Assembly (NCBI RefSeq): GCF_036226745.1
Contig: NZ_CP109013.1
Span: 1,612,001 to 1,676,000, forward strand
Length of the DNA stretch: 64,000 nt
Source: Streptomyces sp. NBC_00683
GTDB lineage: Bacteria; Actinomycetota; Actinomycetes; Streptomycetales; Streptomycetaceae
Direction: 5' to 3'
Shown here: piece after piece, positions 15,321 through 24,630 of the stretch
Numbering within the stretch: position 1 is the stretch's first letter
How the letters are laid out: every line of letters starts with the position of its first letter
Translations under genes and position numbers: made by a program
The notes under the pieces: model-generated
Told to the model about the DNA's origin: nothing
The model's input: the letters and a program-made list of their open reading frames with translations, nothing else
Databases searched by the model: none

Positions 15321-17377
15321 TGACCGGTCCGAAGAACGTTACGGCCGAGCCCCTGGACGCACTCGCCGAGCGGCTCGGCGGAATCGCCTACGGGGGCGAC
15401 TACAACCCGGAGCAGTGGCCCGGGGACGTCTGGCACGAGGACGTGCGCCTCATGCGCGACGCGGGGGTCAACCTCGTCACCCTCGGGGTGTTCTCCTGGT
15501 CCCGCCTCGAACCCCGCGCGGGATCCTACGACTGGTCGCTGCTCGACACGGTCCTTGATCTGCTGCACGGCAACGGCATCGCCGTCGACCTCGCCACCCC
15601 AACCGCCGCGCCGCCGCCCTGGTTCAGCAAGGCGCACCCCACCTCGCTCCCGCAGAACGCGTCCGGCGCCCGCCTCACCCACGGCAGCCGGCAGGCGTTC
15701 TGCCCCAGCAGCCCGGACTACGCCCGGGCCGCCGACGCCGTCGTTGCCGCGCTGGCGACCCGGTATGCCGCCCACCCGGCCGTTGTCATGTGGCACGTGC
15801 ACAACGAGTGGGGCAACCACAACGCCCTCTGCTACTGCGACACCAGCGCCGCTGCCTTCCGCGACTGGCTGCGCGACCGGTACACCACCCTGGAACGGCT
15901 CAACGACGTCTGGGGTACCGACTTCTGGGGCCAACGGTACGGCGACTGGGAAGAGATCGACCCGCCGCGCGACACCACCGCCTTCCGCAACCCGGGCCAG
16001 GAGCTCGATTACCGGCGTTTCTCCTCCGACGCCCTGCTCACCCGGCACCGGGCGGAGAGGGCGCTCCTGCGTGGCCTGGCGCCCGGCATCCCGATCACGA
16101 CCAACCTGCTGGGCACCCTGGAGAAGAAGGTCGACGGGCACGCCTTCGCCCGGCATTCCGACATCGTCTCCATCGACCACTATCTCGTCGCGGCCGATCC
16201 CGGCAACCACGTCGACCTGGCGCTCAACGCCGACCTCGCCCGCGGCATGGCCGGCGGCCGCCCCTGGCTCCTCATGGAACACTCCACGTCCGCGGTCAAC
16301 TGGCAGCCCGTCAACGTGCCCAAGACTCCCGGGGAGATGCGCCGCAACAGCCTCACCCACCTGGCCCGCGGCGCCGACGGCATCATGTTCTTCCAGTGGC
16401 GGCAGTCCCGGGCGGGTGCGGAGAAGTGGCACTCCGCGATGCTTCCGCACGGCGGAACCGGAACCCGCACCTGGGCCGAGGTCACCGCCCTCGGCGCCGA
16501 ACTCGCCACCCTGGCCGAGGTGTGCGGCACCCAGGTGCAGGCGGACGTGGCGCTGCTCTTCGACTGGCACACCTGGTGGGCCCTGGAACTCGAAGCACGC
16601 CCCTCCGAGCGCCTGCGGTACCTGGACACGGTCAGGGACTGGTACCGGGCCCTGTGGGATCTCGGCGTCACCTGCGACCTTGTGGCGCCCGACGCCGACC
16701 TGACCCCGTACCGGGCCGTCGTCGCGCCCAGCCTCTATCTGGTGTCCGACGCGGATGCGGACGCCCTGCACGCCTACGTGCGGGGCGGCGGCCACGCCGT
16801 GCTCGGCCCGTTCAGCGGGGCCGTCGACGCCTATGACCGGGTGCGGACCGGCGGACACCCCGGCGCGTTCCGGGACCTCCTCGGACTCGTCGTCGACGAG
16901 TACGTCCCCCTGAGGGAGGGGGAGTCTGCGCTCCTGTCCGACGGCGGCCGCGCGCTGCTGTGGACCGAGCGGGTCGAGTCGCGCGGCTGTACCGCCCGGC
17001 TGCGGTTCGTGGACGGCCCCGACGGGGGCCCCGCCCGCGGCGGCCCCGCCGTGACCCGGCACTCCTACGGTGCCGGCGCCGGCTGGTACGCGGCGGCGGC
17101 CCTTCCCGCGCATTCCCTGCGCGACCTGATGAACTCCGTGTGCCGGGAGGCCGGGGCCGCCCCCGTGGCCGCCGTTCCCCCGGGCGTCGAAGCCGTACGA
17201 CGCAGCGCCGGCGACCGGTCGTACCTCTTCCTCGTCAACCACACGGACGGGGAGGTGACCGTCCCCGTCGACGGCCACACGCGGCTGGACGGTTCGGCGC
17301 TGTCGGGGTGCGCAAGCGTCCCAGCGGGGGATGTCGTGGTCCTGCGGGAACAGCCTGTAGGGGAACGGGCCGTATGA
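15320..17377 (+). CDS. GH42 beta-galactosidase
   Basis: A 685-residue cytoplasmic enzyme (no signal peptide) of glycoside hydrolase family 42. The TIM barrel runs to about residue 390, beginning with YGGDYNPEQWP. The acid/base is Glu163 in HVHNEWGNH and the nucleophile is Glu320 in LLMEHSTSAVNWQ. The domain-B trimerisation region and C-terminal beta-domain follow. Of the zinc cysteines usual in the family, Cys128, Cys171 and Cys173 are seen, but the fourth position is Ser176. The GTG start overlaps the permease stop by one base. It probably hydrolyses imported beta-galactosides together with the alpha-galactosidase that follows. Confidence 0.93.
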   Translation: MTGPKNVTAEPLDALAERLGGIAYGGDYNPEQWPGDVWHEDVRLMRDAGVNLVTLGVFSWSRLEPRAGSYDWSLLDTVLDLLHGNGIAVDLATPTAAPPPWFSKAHPTSLPQNASGARLTHGSRQAFCPSSPDYARAADAVVAALATRYAAHPAVVMWHVHNEWGNHNALCYCDTSAAAFRDWLRDRYTTLERLNDVWGTDFWGQRYGDWEEIDPPRDTTAFRNPGQELDYRRFSSDALLTRHRAERALLRGLAPGIPITTNLLGTLEKKVDGHAFARHSDIVSIDHYLVAADPGNHVDLALNADLARGMAGGRPWLLMEHSTSAVNWQPVNVPKTPGEMRRNSLTHLARGADGIMFFQWRQSRAGAEKWHSAMLPHGGTGTRTWAEVTALGAELATLAEVCGTQVQADVALLFDWHTWWALELEARPSERLRYLDTVRDWYRALWDLGVTCDLVAPDADLTPYRAVVAPSLYLVSDADADALHAYVRGGGHAVLGPFSGAVDAYDRVRTGGHPGAFRDLLGLVVDEYVPLREGESALLSDGGRALLWTERVESRGCTARLRFVDGPDGGPARGGPAVTRHSYGAGAGWYAAAALPAHSLRDLMNSVCREAGAAPVAAVPPGVEAVRRSAGDRSYLFLVNHTDGEVTVPVDGHTRLDGSALSGCASVPAGDVVVLREQPVGERAV

Positions 17378-17397
17378 CACAGGGAAGAGGACCGCTG

Positions 17398-19542
17398 ATG
17401 TCTCTCGTCGAGATCGACCGCCCCTCAGGGACCGTACTCCTGCGCGCCGCCGACACCGGCTACGTGCTGCGGGTCGACGCGTCCGCCGGCACCGTACGCC
17501 TGCTGCACTGGGGGGCGCCTCTCGTCCTGGAGGACGCCCTCGTGCTGCGGGAGCCGGATTCCGCAGGGAGCAGTTTCCACAGCCCGCTCGACGGCACGGA
17601 GGAGCTGGCCGTCGACGGACAGGTGCGGTTCGCCCCGCCTGCCCTGGACGTGCGGTACGCGGATGGCACCAGTGCGACCGAGCCCGTCGTGGACGGTTAC
17701 GACGTCCGGGAGGACGGTGACAGCGCGCAGCTGTCGGTCAGCCTCCGCGACGTCGGCCGCCCGCTCGGGTGGCACCTTCACTACCGGGTCCGCCAGGACT
17801 GCCCGGTGATCGAACGGTGGACCGAAGTTCAGCACACCGGGGCACGCGAGGAGCCGCCGCTGTCGCTGGTACGGCACTCTGCCGCACAGTGGAACCTGCC
17901 CGTCCTCCGGACGTACCGGATGAGCTCCGTGCACGGGCAGTGGGCGGACGAGTTCCAACTGCGGCGGACCCCTCTCGCCGTCGGCGAGACGACGCTCACC
18001 AGCAGGCGCGGCCACACCGGCCACCAGAGCAACCCCTGGCTCGCCCTCGACGCCGGGGACGCGACCGAGGAGAGCGGCGAGGTGTGGACCGTCGCCCTCG
18101 CCACCGCGGGGAGTTGGCGGATGACGGCGGTGCGGTCCGCGGACGGCCGGTGCAGCGTGCTGGGCGGCAGCGGCCACGAGGGCGTGGAGATCTCCCTCGC
18201 ACCGGGCGAGACCTGGACGACGCCGGTGAGCACGGGGCTGTACACGCCGGGCGGATTCGGCGGGGCGTCCCGGGCCTACCACGCCTACGTGCGGGACCAG
18301 GTCCTGCCCGCACCCGGGGAACCGCGGCCCGTGCTGTACAACTCCTGGGAGGCGACGGCCTTCGACGTCACTTTCGACGGGCAGAGGGAACTGGCCGATC
18401 TGGCCGCGCAGACCGGCGCCGAACTGTTCGTCGTCGACGACGGCTGGTTCGGTGCCCGTGACAGCGACCGTGCGGGACTCGGGGACTGGACCCCCCGGCC
18501 GGCCGCCTTCCCCGACGGGCTGCGCCCGCTGGCCGACCACGTCCACGGACTCGGCATGCGGTTCGGGCTGTGGGTGGAACCGGAGATGGTCAATCCCGTC
18601 AGCGATCTGTTCCGCGAACGGCCGGAGTGGGTCCTGCATCTGCCCGACCGCACCGCCCACCCCCTGCGGAACCAGCTGGTACTCGACTTCTCGCGGCCCG
18701 AGGTCACCGACTGGGCATTCGACTGGTTGCTCCGCACGGTCGACGGGTTCGATGTCGACTTCCTCAAGTGGGACTTCAACCGGTCCTTCACGGAGGCGGG
18801 TTCCGCGGCCCGCCGCCCTGATGGACGCAGGGTCTTCGTCGAGCACGCCCTCGGCGCCCACCGTGTCCTCGATCGGCTGCGCGCCGCACGCCCCGCCCTG
18901 CGGATCGAGAGCTGCTCGGGCGGCGGCGGACGGGTCGACCTGGCGAGCCTGGCCCGTACCGACCAGGCGTGGACCTCGGACAACACGGACGCGGTGGACC
19001 GGCTGACCATCCAGTACGGCTTCTCGCAGCTCTATCCCGCGCAGGTGATGGGCGCCTGGGTGACGGACAGCCCGAACCCGTACACCCGGCGCGCCGTGCC
19101 CCTGCGGTTCCGGCTGCACAGCGCGATGGCCGGGGCGCTCGGCATCGGCGGCGACCTGACGCACTGGTCGAAGGTGGAACTGGACGAGACGGCCGCGTAC
19201 GTCGCCCTCTACAAGGAGGTACGGTCCACGATCCAGACCGGCGACCTGTACCGCCTGGGCTCCCCGGCGGACCGTTCTCACGCCGTGCAGTTCGTGGCGC
19301 GCGACGGCGGCGAGTCCGTGGCCCTCCAGTGGCGGGTGGGACCGGCGGAACACTCGGCCGTGCCCCGGCTACGGCTGCGCGGTCTCGATCCGGAGGCGGT
19401 GTACCGCGTCGACGACGACAGCGGGGCGCTCCCGCCGGGGACGGAGCACAGGGGCGCCGCGCTGGCCGCGTACGGGGTGCCGGCAGAGCTGCCGCCCGGC
19501 GGGTACGCAAGCCGGATGCTGAGTCTGCGCCGGGTGGGGTGA
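17398..19542 (+). CDS. GH36 alpha-galactosidase
   Basis: A 714-residue cytoplasmic enzyme of glycoside hydrolase family 36. It has an N-terminal beta-supersandwich (1-300) and a catalytic barrel (310-640) with VLYNSWEATAFD, VVDDGWFGARD, the nucleophile Asp459 in FLKWDFNR, the C-S-G-G-G-G-R motif from Cys506 and the acid/base Asp528 in SDNTDA. ATG 17398 has GAGG seven bases upstream. ATG 17374, in an ATGA overlap with the beta-galactosidase stop, is a genuine alternative adding eight residues. Its pairing with a beta-galactosidase points to mixed galacto-oligosaccharides, raffinose-family sugars or galactomannan fragments. Confidence 0.93.
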   Translation: MSLVEIDRPSGTVLLRAADTGYVLRVDASAGTVRLLHWGAPLVLEDALVLREPDSAGSSFHSPLDGTEELAVDGQVRFAPPALDVRYADGTSATEPVVDGYDVREDGDSAQLSVSLRDVGRPLGWHLHYRVRQDCPVIERWTEVQHTGAREEPPLSLVRHSAAQWNLPVLRTYRMSSVHGQWADEFQLRRTPLAVGETTLTSRRGHTGHQSNPWLALDAGDATEESGEVWTVALATAGSWRMTAVRSADGRCSVLGGSGHEGVEISLAPGETWTTPVSTGLYTPGGFGGASRAYHAYVRDQVLPAPGEPRPVLYNSWEATAFDVTFDGQRELADLAAQTGAELFVVDDGWFGARDSDRAGLGDWTPRPAAFPDGLRPLADHVHGLGMRFGLWVEPEMVNPVSDLFRERPEWVLHLPDRTAHPLRNQLVLDFSRPEVTDWAFDWLLRTVDGFDVDFLKWDFNRSFTEAGSAARRPDGRRVFVEHALGAHRVLDRLRAARPALRIESCSGGGGRVDLASLARTDQAWTSDNTDAVDRLTIQYGFSQLYPAQVMGAWVTDSPNPYTRRAVPLRFRLHSAMAGALGIGGDLTHWSKVELDETAAYVALYKEVRSTIQTGDLYRLGSPADRSHAVQFVARDGGESVALQWRVGPAEHSAVPRLRLRGLDPEAVYRVDDDSGALPPGTEHRGAALAAYGVPAELPPGGYASRMLSLRRVG

Positions 19543-19570
19543 AGGCGGGCAGTCCAGGTGTCCCGGCCCT

Positions 19571-19604
19571 GCCCCGCTCGTGCCCGGGAGGACGCGAGCG
19601 GGGC
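19571..19604. terminator. Hairpin terminator after the galactoside operon
   Basis: GCCCCGCTCG (19571-19580) pairs with CGAGCGGGGC (19595-19604) in a perfect 10-bp stem with a 14-base loop. It lies between the convergent alpha-galactosidase and DUF1996 genes and can serve both strands. Confidence 0.65.
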
Positions 19605-19609
19605 CGATC

Positions 19610-21706
19610 TCATCGATCGCGCGTGGCCTGCCGTCGCGGCCGCGCCCGGAAGAGCAGGACGCCGACGATCAGCAGGACCGCTCCGGCGGCGGAGGGCCAC
19701 CACTGGGCGCCGGTGGAAGCCAGTGCACCCTTGCCGGGCGGTGTTCCCTTTTCCGCCTGCGGCACGGAGCCGGTGCTCTGGCCCACGACACCGGTGACCG
19801 GTTCGCTCGACCCGCTCCGCGGCTCGGGGGCAGCGGCCCTCTCTTCCGCGCCGGGGGCCGCCTCGGGTGTCACGTCCTGGGCGGGGGCACTTCGCGCAGG
19901 GGATGGTTCGACGCCCTCGCCGGACGGAAGCGCGGGCAACTCGGTGCTCTTTCCGCGCGGCGGCCGGGGCCGCTCGGCCTTCGCTCCGTCGGCGGTGGGC
20001 CGCACGGCCGGTGCGTCGGCGGTGGGCTGCGCGGCCGGTGCGTCGGCGGGCGGCGGTTTCTGAGGGCCGGACTCCTTCTCACCGTCCGGCCGCTCCGGAC
20101 CGTCCTCACCGCCCGGCTGGTCGGGTGCGTCCTTGCCGGGATCGCCGGTTCCGGCTCCGGCTCCCGGGGCGGCCCCGCCCTCGTCGTTGCCTTCGCCGGC
20201 GCCGCACTTCCGGCCCTCGTTGAGGCAGCCGACCAGCTCTGCCATCAGTGTCTCGTCGAAGACGTTGATGAAGTCGCCGTGATCCGTCACCGGCTTGTGC
20301 AGCTGCTCGGGGAACGAGTCCAGCGCGAAGACCACGGGCCTCTCACCGTCGAAGTCCGGAGGCGGTACGTCGTAGACGATCCGCTGCACCAGCTGCGGGA
20401 TCGCCCGGAACCCCTCCGGGCAGGCGCCGTTGCCGTCCGCGAACGCCACATGGGTCCGGTGGTTCGCGCTGTCCGTGTTCTGGCCGTCCCAGCAGCTCTG
20501 GAACGCGAAGGTGCGTACGACCTGGCTGCCGGCCGGACAGATCGGGTACTTGTCGCGCAGCTGCCGGTCCTCCGAACCGGTGCAGCTCCATGAGGCGTTC
20601 GCGTTCTTGTCGCCGTTGACGAACGCCTTCGCGTCCCCCGTGATGATCCGCAGGAAGCGCGGCATGGCCGTCACCCGGCCGGCGGGGCTGCCGACGAACG
20701 TCAGGGTGACCTGCGACGGAGTGAGGATCTTGCCGACGTTCAGGTCGGCTCCACCACCACCCGCCCTGGCGTCCTTCTCCTCCTGCCCGTCCTGCAGCCG
20801 CACCACGGGCCAGTAGTACGTGGAGCGGTCACCCTGGTCGCGGCAGGTCGTCGCGCCGGCGGCCAGGTCGTCGTCGCTTGCGAACGCGTCGTTGGCCTGG
20901 TTGCCGACGTAGTCGTGCATGTGGTGCGCGCCGTTGCTCACGCCGGGCGCGACGATGACGTTGTCGGGGTTGAACTTCCCGTTCGCGTTCACACCGCACT
21001 CGGTCACGAAGGTTCCCCGGGAGGCGTCGGCGCCGAAGACCGGCCGGGCCGCCTGCGGCTCGACGGAGGTGATGTCGGCGAAGTCGGACGCTGCGGGGCC
21101 GTTGCCGGCCTGTCCGCCGCTGCCCTCGGCCTGTTCGTCGATGTCCCCGTCCTGCTCCTGGACCGGAGCGTCGGAGGCCCCCTCGCCGACTGTCCCGGCC
21201 GCGTCGGCACCCCCGTCCGCCTCGTCCGCTTTCACGGAACACGCGGCCAGCCCTTCGAGCCCGGCAGGAGGCGTCCCCCCGGCCTTCTCCACAGCTGAGG
21301 CAATCCGCTGGATGCCCGCCGCGCGCTCACTCCTCAGCGGGCCGAGGACCTCCTTCTCAAGGACCTGCGGATCCTTCTCGATCCGCTGCCTGCGGTCGGC
21401 GAACCGCCGGTAGGCGTCCGTGATCCGGGAGTCCAGCGAGGCGAGTTCACGGTCGACCTCCGCCCTCGCCGCCTCCGGCACCTCGGTAAGGGTGTCGGCA
21501 AGCTCGGGACAGCTGACTGTGGCCGCCCCGAAACCGGCCTCCTGGGTCCGGGTCCCTGTGTCCCCGCCGGGCCAGGCGCCTTGGCCCTCACCGGCCGCGG
21601 CGTAGGTGTTGACAACGATGAGTCCGCCGCCGCCGAGGATGAGCGCAGCCGAGGCGGCGACGGTGCGTCTGCCTCTCTTCGATCGTTTTCGTGTGGACCT
21701 GCTCAC
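19610..21706 (-). CDS. Cell-wall-anchored DUF1996 protein (LASTG sortase substrate)
   Basis: A 698-residue exported protein. A basic start and hydrophobic segment (TVAASAALILGGGGLIVV) act as the signal peptide. A charged coiled region precedes the DUF1996 domain at about 215-475, recognised from FVTECGVN, SNGAHHMHDYVGN and HRTHVAFADG. A long Pro/Ala/Glu-rich wall-spanning linker follows. The C-terminus has LASTG, then a hydrophobic helix and RARPRRQ, the arrangement of class E sortase (LAxTG) substrates in Streptomyces. The domain's enzymatic role is unknown; the conserved histidines suggest a metal site. No sortase gene is in the window. Confidence 0.87.
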   Translation of the reverse strand: MSRSTRKRSKRGRRTVAASAALILGGGGLIVVNTYAAAGEGQGAWPGGDTGTRTQEAGFGAATVSCPELADTLTEVPEAARAEVDRELASLDSRITDAYRRFADRRQRIEKDPQVLEKEVLGPLRSERAAGIQRIASAVEKAGGTPPAGLEGLAACSVKADEADGGADAAGTVGEGASDAPVQEQDGDIDEQAEGSGGQAGNGPAASDFADITSVEPQAARPVFGADASRGTFVTECGVNANGKFNPDNVIVAPGVSNGAHHMHDYVGNQANDAFASDDDLAAGATTCRDQGDRSTYYWPVVRLQDGQEEKDARAGGGGADLNVGKILTPSQVTLTFVGSPAGRVTAMPRFLRIITGDAKAFVNGDKNANASWSCTGSEDRQLRDKYPICPAGSQVVRTFAFQSCWDGQNTDSANHRTHVAFADGNGACPEGFRAIPQLVQRIVYDVPPPDFDGERPVVFALDSFPEQLHKPVTDHGDFINVFDETLMAELVGCLNEGRKCGAGEGNDEGGAAPGAGAGTGDPGKDAPDQPGGEDGPERPDGEKESGPQKPPPADAPAAQPTADAPAVRPTADGAKAERPRPPRGKSTELPALPSGEGVEPSPARSAPAQDVTPEAAPGAEERAAAPEPRSGSSEPVTGVVGQSTGSVPQAEKGTPPGKGALASTGAQWWPSAAGAVLLIVGVLLFRARPRRQATRDR

Positions 21707-21799
21707 CGAGAACTCCTTGCGCCTCTGCCGTGTCGGACGTGCATGTCCCCGGCCGTGAGCCGGGTGCGCACCCCCATACGTAAGAAGGCGGTGAGGTGT

Positions 21800-22831
21800 T
21801 CAGAGCCTCGGTGGGACAACGGGGCCCACCGACGCCTCCTCGCTCGGCACCGTCCCCCTGAGCAGGGCAGCCCCTAACGGCGTCAGGACATGCAGAACGA
21901 CACTGCTGTGCCGTTGGCTGCTGATGAGCTTCGCGTCCCGGAGCGCCCGGGTGTGAAAGGTGACGGTCGCCGGGGAAATCCCGGCGAGGCGCGCGAGTTC
22001 ACTGCTGGAGGCTCCGTTCGCAACGATCCGCAAGAGCACGGCACGGGTGCTGCCGATCAAGGCCGCCAGAGGATGGTTGTCCTCGCAGTGCCGGCTGGTT
22101 GTCGCGCTCGGCTCATGGTTCAACGGGTAGATCAGCACCGGAGGAAGCGAGGGATCTGCCAGGGCGACCGGAAAGTTCCAGCAGAAGTAGGAGGGCACGA
22201 GGGTCAGGCCACGGCCGTCGAGGTGGAAGTGGCGGTCCTCGGCCGGGTAGTCGACCTCAAGGACCGGCGGCCGCCAGCGCATCCTGGGGGTCAGGCTGTC
22301 CAGCAGCCCGGCGACGCCCCCGGACAGCAGTGCACGGCTGCGCATCAGCCGATCCGTCGTCACACCTGCAAGAATCCGGTCGCTGTGCGGTGCTATCACA
22401 GCGTCGTAATACTCGCGCAGCAGCCGGACCAGGTCTTCCCGCTGGTCGCGCTCCGCGAACCGGCGCAGCCCGGGCGGTGTGGAGATCACCCTCCGGGTCA
22501 GCAGGTCGAGCTCGCCCTCGACGTGCTTGGCGGGCGCGTCCAGGACGGCCTTCAGCCCTGGTGTCAGCCCGGCCGCCCCTGCTGCGGGAGTGAGGAAGTC
22601 CGGGAAGTACGCCGCCCGCACGAACAGCGGCAGCAGCACGGTGCGTAACGCCCGGGACAGACCGGCCTCGTGGATGCGGGGCCCGAAGTCCCGAAGCCAG
22701 TCGGCGTAGGCCCAGCGTCCGTTGCGGGTCTGCAGACGATGGAGACTGCCCGTGATCTCCCACAGGGGATCGGGCCTGGTCGCGACCGTGACTCTGGCGA
22801 GGTCGGCGTCGGTGAAGTGGATCCGGAGCAA
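21800..22831 (-). CDS. ArsR-like winged-helix transcriptional regulator
   Basis: A 343-residue protein of the long actinomycete type. About 250 residues of sensor region (RVTVATRPDPLWEITGSLHRLQ at the N-terminus) precede a C-terminal ArsR/HxlR-like winged helix (ANGASSSELARLAGISPATVTFHTRALRDAKLI). These regulators often sit next to exported peptidases or efflux genes. A direct repeat of TCGCGACCGA lies just upstream of the start and may be its binding site. The ligand is unknown. Confidence 0.85.
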   Translation of the reverse strand: MLRIHFTDADLARVTVATRPDPLWEITGSLHRLQTRNGRWAYADWLRDFGPRIHEAGLSRALRTVLLPLFVRAAYFPDFLTPAAGAAGLTPGLKAVLDAPAKHVEGELDLLTRRVISTPPGLRRFAERDQREDLVRLLREYYDAVIAPHSDRILAGVTTDRLMRSRALLSGGVAGLLDSLTPRMRWRPPVLEVDYPAEDRHFHLDGRGLTLVPSYFCWNFPVALADPSLPPVLIYPLNHEPSATTSRHCEDNHPLAALIGSTRAVLLRIVANGASSSELARLAGISPATVTFHTRALRDAKLISSQRHSSVVLHVLTPLGAALLRGTVPSEEASVGPVVPPRL

Positions 22832-22850
22832 GTGGTCCCCCCAAGGCGGT

Positions 22851-22876
22851 TCGCGACCGAGGTGGGTCGCGACCGA
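22851..22876. repeat. Tandem 10-base direct repeat upstream of the ArsR-like gene
   Basis: TCGCGACCGA occurs at 22851-22860 and again at 22867-22876, a 16-base period. Each copy contains the palindrome TCGCGA. The position, 20 bases before the regulator start on the minus strand, suggests a protein-binding site in the leader or promoter. Confidence 0.4.
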
Positions 22877-22920
22877 CGTGCTTCAGCGGATGCGCGGCGT
22901 GCCGGCTGCATGACAGCACC

Positions 22921-23853
22921 TCAGTTGACCAGATCCTCCGCCCGTCGGACAGCTTCGGTGCGCATGGCAGCCAGCTCCTCCAGCTCCTTCGCCTGGGCGG
23001 CCGGCAGCCCTTTGGCGTAGCCGCGCAGGAGCCCCTGGACGGTCTGGGTGAGCCCGGCAGTGCCGGCACACTGCGCGTCCGCGACCGCGATGGCGATCTC
23101 CTGCTTCGCAGCGGCCGTCGCACTGCTGGACTTGTGGGCAGCCGCGGCCTGAGCACGCGCCTGTTTCTGGGTGGCGAAGGGATAGCCGCGGCCGTGCATG
23201 CAGCCGCCCCAGACCTCGATGGCGCGGTGGTAACGGGTGTCCTCAATGGCTTTGAAGTACAGGCCCACGTAGTGACCTTGTGGGATGAACTCGATGCGAG
23301 CGGCCGTGGTCGGCGAGCCGTAGAGCTGTCCACGGCTCTCGGCGATGCAGCCGGCGGTGGGGAAGGTGAAAGTCTGACCGCTGCTGAGTGTGAGGGGAGT
23401 CTGGTCGGTCGACCCGCCGGCCAGCGCCTGGTGGAATCGTTCCCGCTGCCGGGCCGAGAGCGTCCGCAGATAGACATCGACACTGCCCTCAGACGCCGAC
23501 TTGTCATTTGCCTCGCCCAGCCGGTAACCGTGGATGCGGCGCTGTTGAAGATCGGGATGCCAGTCCTCGTCGCGATCGATCTGTGCCGGGGCATCGACCG
23601 CCGGATCGCGGAAGCCCTGCTGCCTCATGCACCTGTCACTGAGCTTGAGCTCTGCCGCCTGGAGAATCTGCTGATCCGCGTAGTAGGAGTCGTCCTTGGT
23701 AAGTAGTGCGACAGCGGCCGCGCCGAGTGTCGGCTTGTCGGCCGCGGCTTCGTCGCCTCGACCCGCCGACTGCGCGAAGGCGCAGCCGACGAGGTCGAGC
23801 AGCATGGCGGCGACGATCGCGGGTCGCGTCAGGGTTGCGTAGCGCGCCGGCAT
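22921..23853 (-). CDS. Hypothetical exported protein, possible lipoprotein
   Basis: A 310-residue protein I do not recognise. The N-terminus (MPARYATLTRPAIVAAMLLD, then LVGCAFA) looks like a signal peptide with a lipobox around Cys24. The mature part is rich in Gln, Ala and charged residues and contains four more cysteines, in RCMRQQGF, AGCIAES, GGCMHGRGY and DAQCAG. These could form two disulfides. A helical C-terminus (ELEELAAMRTEAVRRAEDLV) closes it. It lies between the ArsR-like regulator and the I36 inhibitor, all on the same strand. Similar proteins are scattered in Streptomyces, but no function is known to me. Confidence 0.7.
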   Translation of the reverse strand: MPARYATLTRPAIVAAMLLDLVGCAFAQSAGRGDEAAADKPTLGAAAVALLTKDDSYYADQQILQAAELKLSDRCMRQQGFRDPAVDAPAQIDRDEDWHPDLQQRRIHGYRLGEANDKSASEGSVDVYLRTLSARQRERFHQALAGGSTDQTPLTLSSGQTFTFPTAGCIAESRGQLYGSPTTAARIEFIPQGHYVGLYFKAIEDTRYHRAIEVWGGCMHGRGYPFATQKQARAQAAAAHKSSSATAAAKQEIAIAVADAQCAGTAGLTQTVQGLLRGYAKGLPAAQAKELEELAAMRTEAVRRAEDLVN

Positions 23854-23898
23854 GAAGAGCCCACCGTTCCGTGAAGAGTGGATTCGCTGTCTGACCAG

Positions 23899-24420
23899 CT
23901 AGCACCATTTGTTGGAACGGATGTTGTCGTTCCAGTTCCCGGGGACCCAGTTCCCGTCGTCGTCGTAGCCCAACTGAACCGCGGACAAGGAGCTGTAGCC
24001 GCTCTGTCGAGAGATGGTCAGTTTGGGGGCCCGGTAGTTCTCCAGGTAGTACACGGTTGCTGTACAGCTGTTGCCGTTGTTGTACACGGACGAGGCGCAG
24101 TCCGCCCATGTGCCCGTCTGGCACGTCGAGTGGCTGTACACACCCCAGTCGGGGTTGTCGCCGTAGAGCCGGCCGGGCCCGTCGTTCCAGTTGTCGTTCA
24201 CCCAGAAGCACAGGTTGCCGGCGGTGCAGCCGGCGGGGACCGCCAGGGTCCCTACGCTGGCGGGGGCTGCCGCGGCGGCGGACGGACGACTGTTGATCGA
24301 TTTGTCCTTGTCCGCGGCGTCCGCGGCCGGTACGGCCAGCATCACGGCGAACACCGAGATGACAGCGATCAGCAAGGTTCTCAGGCGTCGAAGCGGCACC
24401 TGCGAGATGGTCTTGGACAC
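23899..24420 (-). CDS. Secreted peptidase-inhibitor family I36 protein
   Basis: A 173-residue secreted protein. The signal peptide (RRLRTLLIAVISVFAVMLAV...ADA) is followed by a Ser/Ala linker and a beta/gamma-crystallin-like I36 domain: GNLCFWVNDNWNDGPGRLYG, CASSVYNNGNSC, YRAPKLTISRQSGYSSL. The family includes the Streptomyces metalloproteinase inhibitor SMPI. Paired cysteines suggest disulfides. The start is GTG 24420, with GAAGGGA upstream. Whether it inhibits a protease or has a structural or defensive role cannot be told. Confidence 0.83.
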   Translation of the reverse strand: MSKTISQVPLRRLRTLLIAVISVFAVMLAVPAADAADKDKSINSRPSAAAAAPASVGTLAVPAGCTAGNLCFWVNDNWNDGPGRLYGDNPDWGVYSHSTCQTGTWADCASSVYNNGNSCTATVYYLENYRAPKLTISRQSGYSSLSAVQLGYDDDGNWVPGNWNDNIRSNKWC

Positions 24421-24630
24421 GTGCGTTCCCTTCACTTGCCCCACATTCCGACTGACTTTCGAACGCATAGTGCCCATGCGGACAACCGGTGCGCCACGCT
24501 GTTTGAAGGGCGTCAAAAACCGCAGCACAAAAAGCCGTTCAGGAGCTGGGCTGCTCCATTGGCCCTGTTGCGGCATGGGTGCCGGGCTCCCCGGTGCGCG
24601 GCGAGGGGGACACGGTGGGAGTCTGACACC

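Noticed and set aside
15281..17380. Long open frame antisense to the beta-galactosidase gene
   Set aside because: It mirrors the coding strand's G/C-rich third positions, has no family features and no ribosome site. It is a compositional shadow.
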